This document shows, piece by piece, positions 58,833-64,000 of a stretch of 64,000 bases of DNA (the stretch's first letter is position 1; the number at the start of each line of letters is the position of its first letter). The stretch is taken from positions 186,001 to 250,000 of the forward strand of contig JAMLHA010000001.1 in the NCBI GenBank assembly GCA_023957475.1, given 5' to 3'. The notes under the pieces were generated by a model. That model saw only the letters and a list, made by a program, of their open reading frames with translations. It was not told the origin of the DNA and did no database searches. The position numbers and the translations under genes were made by a program. Source of the stretch: Crocinitomicaceae bacterium. GTDB lineage: Bacteria; Bacteroidota; Bacteroidia; Flavobacteriales_D; Crocinitomicaceae.

Positions 58833-59213
58833 ATGGCAGATTTAAAACAAATCGCGGAAACATTAGTTAACTTGACAGTTAAAGAAGTAAATGAGTTAGC
58901 TACAATCTTAAAAGATGAGTATGGAATTGAACCAGCAGCAGCAGCAGTTGCAGTAGCAGCAGTTGGTGGTGGTGCAGGAGCTGGTGAAGCAGCTGCAGAA
59001 AAAACTGAGTTTGATATCATCTTGAAAGCAGCAGGTGCTAATAAATTAGCTGTTGTAAAACTTGTTAAAGAATTGACTGGACAAGGATTGAAAGAAGCTA
59101 AAGATTTAGTTGACGGAGCACCTTCAACATTGAAAGAAGGCGTTTCTAAAGATGAGGCTGAAGGTCTTAAAAAATCTTTAGAAGAAGCTGGTGCTGAAGT
59201 TGAAATTAAGTAA
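58833..59213 (+). CDS. rplL: Ribosomal protein L7/L12
   Basis: 126 residues. N-terminal dimer domain, Ala/Gly hinge ([17 protein letters not shown]), and the C-terminal domain with [19 protein letters not shown] and [13 protein letters not shown]. The stalk protein that recruits translation factors. Confidence 0.98.
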   Translation: MADLKQIAETLVNLTVKEVNELATILKDEYGIEPAAAAVAVAAVGGGAGAGEAAAEKTEFDIILKAAGANKLAVVKLVKELTGQGLKEAKDLVDGAPSTLKEGVSKDEAEGLKKSLEEAGAEVEIK

Positions 59214-59232
59214 TTTGACTTTATACTAAGAA

Positions 59233-59259
59233 AGGCGTCCGTCATTTTGACGGATGCCT
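59233..59259 (+). terminator. Attenuator hairpin between rplL and rpoB
   Basis: AGGC-g-TCCGTC pairs with GACGGA-t-GCCT around ATTTT; only a broken T-run follows. Partial termination here is the usual way to make more L7/L12 than RNA polymerase; the role is an inference. Confidence 0.75.
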
Positions 59260-59315
59260 ATTCGTGTTTTTAGACCTAAACACACTATAGTGCCCATTTA
59301 AATAAACAAAAACGT

Positions 59316-62300
59316 TTGACATTGGCAACAAAAAATAAATCAACAAGAATAAGCTTTGCTACGGGTAAAGCACAATTTGATTATCCAGACTTTTTGGATA
59401 TTCAATTAAAGTCTTTCCAAGAATTTTTTCAGTTGGAAACAACTCCTGAAAATCGTGAAAGCGAAGGATTGTATAAGGTTTTTGCTGAAAACTTCCCAAT
59501 AACGGATACAAGAAATCAATTCGTATTGGAATTTTTGGACTACTTTATTGATCCACCAAGATATACTATCGAAGAGTGTATCGAAAGAGGTTTAACGTAT
59601 AGCGTGCCTTTAAAGGCTAAATTAAAGTTATATTGTACAGATCCAGAACACGAAGATTTTGAAACAATCGTTCAGGATGTGTACTTAGGAACTATTCCAT
59701 ATATGACGCCTAAAGGGTCTTTCGTGGTAAACGGTGCAGAACGTGTTATCGTTTCCCAATTACACAGATCTCCAGGGGTTTTCTTTGGACAAAGCCGCCA
59801 TGCAAATGGTATTAAGTTGTATTCAGCTCGTGTAATTCCTTTCAAAGGTTCTTGGATTGAATTTGCAACTGATATTAATAATGTAATGTATGCTTACATC
59901 GATCGTAAGAAAAAGTTGCCTGTGACAACTCTTTTCCGTGCTATCGGTTATGAAAGCGATAAAGATATCCTAGAAATATTCGGACTTGCTGATGAAGTGA
60001 AAGTTTCTAAAGCAGCTCTGAAAAAATTAGTTGGAAGACAATTAGCTGCTCGTGTATTGAAGTCATGGATCGAAGATTTCGTGGACGAAGATACAGGAGA
60101 AGTTGTTTCTATTGAACGTAACGAAATACTATTAGATCGTGAAACGATAATTGAAGATGACCACATTGATATGATTATCGATGCTGGTGTTAAAACAATT
60201 ATCTTGCATAAAGAAAATGCAAATTCTGCTGATTATGGTATTATCTATAATACGTTGCAAAAAGATACTTCTAACTCTGAGAAAGAAGCAGTTGAACACA
60301 TCTACCGTCAGTTACGTAATGCAGAACCACCTGATTATGAAACGGCAAAATCTGTGTTTGAAAAATTATTCTTCTCTGATACACGTTACGATTTAGGTGA
60401 AGTAGGTCGATTCCGTTTGAATAAAAAATTGGGTATTGACAATACAGAAGAATCAAGAGTATTAACAAAAGAAGATATTATATTAATCATCAAATACTTA
60501 ATAGAGTTGATTAACTCTAAAACAGATGTTGATGATATCGACCACTTGTCTAATCGTCGTGTTAGAACAGTTGGTGAACAATTGTATTCTCAATTCGGTG
60601 TTGGTTTGGCTCGTATGGCTAGAACTATCCGTGAACGTATGAATGTTCGCGATAATGAGGTGTTTACTCCAATTGACTTGATTAACGCTAAGACATTGTC
60701 TTCGGTGATTAATTCATTCTTTGGAACGAACCAATTATCTCAATTTATGGATCAAACGAATCCATTAGCAGAGGTAACTCATAAACGTCGTTTGTCAGCA
60801 TTAGGACCTGGTGGTCTTTCTCGTGATCGTGCAGGATTTGAAGTTCGTGACGTTCACTATACACACTACGGTCGTTTGTGTACAATTGAAACACCAGAAG
60901 GACCAAACATCGGTTTGATTTCTTCTCTTTGTGTATTTGCTAAGATTAATAAATTAGGTTTCATTGAAACACCTTATCGAAAAGTTGACAAAGGTTTGGT
61001 AAACTTAAAAGATGAACCAATTTATTTAACAGCTGAAGAGGAAGAAGAAAAAACAATTGCACAAGCAAATGCTCAAATTGACGATAAAGGACATTTCTTA
61101 ACAGAATTTGTTAAAGCACGTTATGAAGGAGACTTCCCTGTAGTAGAACCTACAAAGTTGAACTTGATGGATGTAGGTGCTAACCAAATTGCATCTATTG
61201 CGGCTTCTTCTATTCCTTTCTTGGAAAATGACGATGCCAACCGTGCTTTGATGGGATCTAACATGCAACGTCAAGCTGTGCCATTGTTGAAGCCTACAGC
61301 TCCAATTGTTGGTACTGGTATTGAAGAATTGGTTGCAAAAGATTCTCGAGTTCTTATTAATTCTGAAGGTGCTGGTGTTGTAACTTACGTTGATGCTGAT
61401 GAAATCGTTATTAAATACGATTGGAATGAGGATGATAAATTGGTAAGCTTTGAAACAGAAGAAAAACGTTACCAATTAACGAAGTTTAAGAAAACCAACC
61501 AAAATATGTGTATCAACTTGAAACCAATTGTTAAGATTGGAGATAAAGTTGAAAAAGGACAAGTATTGTGTGAAGGTTATGCAACGCAACAAGGAGAATT
61601 GGCTTTAGGTCAAAACTTGAAAGTAGCGTTCATGCCTTGGAAAGGATATAACTTTGAGGATGCGATTGTAATTTCTGAAAAAGTTGTTCGTGATGACTTG
61701 TTTACATCTATTCATATTGATGAATATACATTAGAAGTACGTGATACAAAACGTGGTATGGAAGAATTAACTTCTGATATTCCAAACGTTTCTGAAGAGG
61801 CTACTAAAGACTTAGATGATAACGGTTTGATTCGTATCGGTGCTGAAATTAAAGAAGGTGATATCTTAATCGGTAAGATTACGCCAAAAGGTGAAACAGA
61901 TCCAACTCCAGAAGAAAAATTACTAAGAGCAATCTTTGGTGATAAAGCAGGAGATGTGAAAGATGCTTCATTAAAAGCAGGACCATCTTTAAGAGGTGTA
62001 GTTATCGATAAAAAATTGTTCTCAAGAGCAGTAAAAGATAGAAAAGCGAAAGCTCAAGATAAACCAATCTTAGAAGGATTAGATGCTGAATACGAAAAAG
62101 ATTATACAGCATTGAAAAAACAATTGATCGAGAAATTATTGTTGATTATTGGTGAAGAGAAATCTGCTGGTGTATTCAATAATTTCCGCGAAGAAATAAT
62201 CAAAAAAGGATCTAAGTTTACAGAAAAGAACTTATTTGCAATTGATTATACAATTGTCAATCCAACTAATTGGACATCTGATGCTCGTTTGAATACATTA

Positions 62301-63131
62301 ATTGGTAGAGTTTTACACAACTTCACAATCAAATCAAACGATGTACTAGGTGCTTACAAACGTAAGAAATTCCATATTTCTGTAGGTGATGAACTTCCAG
62401 CAGGTATTATCAAAATGGCTAAAGTTTATGTTGCTAAAAAACGTAAATTAAAAGTTGGTGATAAAATGGCTGGACGTCACGGTAACAAAGGTATCGTTGC
62501 GAACATTGTTCGTCAAGAAGACATGCCTTTCTTAGAAGATGGAACACCAGTAGATATCGTGTTGAATCCATTAGGGGTACCATCTCGTATGAACCTTGGA
62601 CAAATTTATGAAACAGTTCTTGGATGGGCTGGTGATAAATTAGGCGTGAAGTTTGCATCACCAATTTTTGATGGAGCACAACCACACCACATTGATGAAT
62701 GGTGTGATAAAGCTGGAATCCCTCATTCAGGTAAAACATACTTGTATGACGGAGGAACTGGAGAACGTTTCCACCAACCAGCAACTGTGGGGGTTATCTA
62801 TATGTTGAAACTTTCTCACATGGTTGATGATAAAATGCACGCACGTTCTATCGGTCCATACTCGTTGATTACTCAACAACCATTGGGTGGTAAAGCTCAA
62901 TTTGGAGGTCAACGTTTTGGTGAGATGGAGGTTTGGGCATTGGAAGCATTCGGTGCTGCAAATATCTTACAAGAGATATTAACTGTAAAATCAGATGACG
63001 TTATGGGTCGTGCTAAAGCTTATGAAGCAATCGTTAAAGGTGACAATATTCCTGAACCAGGAATACCAGAATCGTTTAACGTATTGTTGCACGAGTTAAG
63101 AGGCTTATGTCTAAACGTATCATTGGATTAA
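59316..63131 (+). CDS. rpoB: RNA polymerase beta subunit
   Basis: 1271 residues. The start is a TTG; the one at 59322 ([11 protein letters not shown]) fits relatives better than the one at 59316. The rifampicin region has [33 protein letters not shown] in parts, with the usual residues. The C-terminal end carries [37 protein letters not shown] and [12 protein letters not shown]. Part of the active centre. Confidence 0.98.
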   Translation: MTLATKNKSTRISFATGKAQFDYPDFLDIQLKSFQEFFQLETTPENRESEGLYKVFAENFPITDTRNQFVLEFLDYFIDPPRYTIEECIERGLTYSVPLKAKLKLYCTDPEHEDFETIVQDVYLGTIPYMTPKGSFVVNGAERVIVSQLHRSPGVFFGQSRHANGIKLYSARVIPFKGSWIEFATDINNVMYAYIDRKKKLPVTTLFRAIGYESDKDILEIFGLADEVKVSKAALKKLVGRQLAARVLKSWIEDFVDEDTGEVVSIERNEILLDRETIIEDDHIDMIIDAGVKTIILHKENANSADYGIIYNTLQKDTSNSEKEAVEHIYRQLRNAEPPDYETAKSVFEKLFFSDTRYDLGEVGRFRLNKKLGIDNTEESRVLTKEDIILIIKYLIELINSKTDVDDIDHLSNRRVRTVGEQLYSQFGVGLARMARTIRERMNVRDNEVFTPIDLINAKTLSSVINSFFGTNQLSQFMDQTNPLAEVTHKRRLSALGPGGLSRDRAGFEVRDVHYTHYGRLCTIETPEGPNIGLISSLCVFAKINKLGFIETPYRKVDKGLVNLKDEPIYLTAEEEEEKTIAQANAQIDDKGHFLTEFVKARYEGDFPVVEPTKLNLMDVGANQIASIAASSIPFLENDDANRALMGSNMQRQAVPLLKPTAPIVGTGIEELVAKDSRVLINSEGAGVVTYVDADEIVIKYDWNEDDKLVSFETEEKRYQLTKFKKTNQNMCINLKPIVKIGDKVEKGQVLCEGYATQQGELALGQNLKVAFMPWKGYNFEDAIVISEKVVRDDLFTSIHIDEYTLEVRDTKRGMEELTSDIPNVSEEATKDLDDNGLIRIGAEIKEGDILIGKITPKGETDPTPEEKLLRAIFGDKAGDVKDASLKAGPSLRGVVIDKKLFSRAVKDRKAKAQDKPILEGLDAEYEKDYTALKKQLIEKLLLIIGEEKSAGVFNNFREEIIKKGSKFTEKNLFAIDYTIVNPTNWTSDARLNTLIGRVLHNFTIKSNDVLGAYKRKKFHISVGDELPAGIIKMAKVYVAKKRKLKVGDKMAGRHGNKGIVANIVRQEDMPFLEDGTPVDIVLNPLGVPSRMNLGQIYETVLGWAGDKLGVKFASPIFDGAQPHHIDEWCDKAGIPHSGKTYLYDGGTGERFHQPATVGVIYMLKLSHMVDDKMHARSIGPYSLITQQPLGGKAQFGGQRFGEMEVWALEAFGAANILQEILTVKSDDVMGRAKAYEAIVKGDNIPEPGIPESFNVLLHELRGLCLNVSLD

Positions 63132-63158
63132 TTTTGAACTAAAGAAACAAACAATAAT

Positions 63159-64000
63159 ATGGGTTTTAGAAAAGAAACACCAAAAAAACAGAGCAGCTTT
63201 AATAAGTTGACTATTTCCCTAGCTTCTCCAGAACAAATTTTGGAGCAATCAAGTGGGGAGGTTTTAAAGCCAGAAACGATTAATTATCGTACGTACAAAC
63301 CTGAACGTGATGGTCTTTTCTGTGAGCGTATTTTCGGTCCAGTTAAAGATTATGAATGCCACTGTGGTAAGTATAAAAGAATACGTTACAAGGGGATTGT
63401 TTGTGACCGTTGTGGGGTAGAAGTGACTGAAAAGAAAGTACGTCGTGAGCGTATGGGACATATCTCATTGGTTGTTCCAGTGGCTCATATCTGGTATTTC
63501 CGTTCACTTCCGAATAAAATCGGTTATTTATTAGGTTTGCCAACAAAAAAATTGGATCAAATCATTTATTACGAACGTTATGTTGTCATTCAAGCTGGTA
63601 TTGCATCAGGTGTTGATGGCGGCGTTCTTAACCGATTGGATTTCTTAACGGAAGAAGAATACTTAAGCATTTTAGAGTCTTTACCTGTTGAAAATCAATA
63701 CTTGGAGGATACAGATCCAAACAAGTTTATTGCAAAAATGGGTGCAGAAGCTATTCATGATTTGTTGAGAGGTTTGGATTTAGAACAAACTTCGTATGAT
63801 TTACGTCACCAAGCAAATACAGAAACTTCTGTTCAAAGAAAACACGAAGCATTGAAACGTTTGCAAGTTGTTGAAGCAATGCGTGAATCTCAAGAACACA
63901 TTGATAATCGTCCAGAATGGATGGTGGTTAAAGTGGTTCCTGTTATTCCACCAGAATTGCGTCCGCTTGTTCCGTTAGATGGTGGTCGTTTTGCTACATC
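63159..64000 (+). CDS. rpoC: RNA polymerase beta' subunit, cut by the window end
   Basis: Open from ATG 63159 to the last base: 280 codons of about 1430. [13 protein letters not shown] starts it. The N-terminal zinc ribbon has CHCGKYKR and CDRCGVEV. Later come [19 protein letters not shown] and [22 protein letters not shown]. It lies 27 bases after rpoB, as usual. Confidence 0.97.
   Translation, partial: MGFRKETPKKQSSFNKLTISLASPEQILEQSSGEVLKPETINYRTYKPERDGLFCERIFGPVKDYECHCGKYKRIRYKGIVCDRCGVEVTEKKVRRERMGHISLVVPVAHIWYFRSLPNKIGYLLGLPTKKLDQIIYYERYVVIQAGIASGVDGGVLNRLDFLTEEEYLSILESLPVENQYLEDTDPNKFIAKMGAEAIHDLLRGLDLEQTSYDLRHQANTETSVQRKHEALKRLQVVEAMRESQEHIDNRPEWMVVKVVPVIPPELRPLVPLDGGRFAT

Noticed and set aside
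58802-59245. 147-codon minus-strand ORF over rplL
   Set aside because: Antisense of the Ala-rich L7/L12 gene; low-complexity shadow.

Overview
The window is chromosomal DNA from a member of the Bacteroidota, most likely the Flavobacteriia. It is AT-rich. Many promoters carry the Bacteroidota -7 box TAnnTTTG, several with a TTG/TTTG about 20 bases upstream. The gene blocks are typical of the phylum: tRNA-Thr/Tyr/Gly/Thr-tuf-tRNA-Trp-secE-nusG-rplKAJL-rpoBC, mreCD-mrdA-rodA, and dut-nucleotidyltransferase-TPR lipoprotein-DUF4292-M23. I cannot name the genus.

Positions 1 to about 18.8 kb are an integrated, apparently tailless virus, and this is the most interesting part. It opens with the C-terminal two thirds of a tyrosine integrase (the window cuts its start) and ends with a divergent excisionase/repressor pair at 18.2-18.8 kb. 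No terminase, portal, tail, tape-measure or baseplate gene is present. Instead there is a 195-residue FtsK/HerA-like (PRD1 P9/A32-type) packaging ATPase, a beta-rich 249-residue candidate major capsid protein (double jelly-roll size class), and a long run of small proteins with one membrane segment each, as expected for a virion with an internal membrane. There is also a proline/alanine-tailed spike candidate, three membrane-anchored peptidoglycan-active or -binding proteins (M23, GH108, PG_binding_1), a likely unimolecular spanin, and a zinc-ribbon/TOPRIM/VapE-type helicase-primase. A Fic protein and a RelE-type toxin-antitoxin pair are probable cargo. Nearly all of these genes lie on the minus strand and are tightly packed, often with ATGA overlaps: early genes from 18.3 to 13.9 kb, a middle block from 12.4 to 10.8 kb, and packaging/structural/lysis genes from 10.6 to 1.3 kb.

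The non-coding parts of the element are rich in structure. There is a 5' leader at 16.63-16.75 kb with interleaved (pseudoknot-like) stems and competing hairpins, and a small plus-strand promoter-terminator unit next to it. A cluster of TTACTAC/GTAGTAA iterons at 12.82-12.98 kb may be an origin or operator array. A folded region lies at 10.66-10.75 kb. Several small genes are broken or threatened at A/T homopolymers, which may mean decay, slippage or sequencing error.

From 19 kb to the end the genes are host genes: a Kv-type potassium channel with a zinc ribbon; serS; the phenylacetyl-CoA epoxidase genes paaABCD, divergent from paaE and an SDR gene; dinB and an ArsR-family regulator; the envelope cluster dut to M23; feoAB with a small Cys-rich partner; two tRNA genes; rpiB; lysS; arginine decarboxylase; surE/lpxB; SpoIID-like, DksA-like and lspA; a UbiA-like protein; an amidohydrolase; the rod-shape operon; an OmpA lipoprotein; and the tRNA/tuf/ribosomal/RNA polymerase block, which runs off the window inside rpoC.
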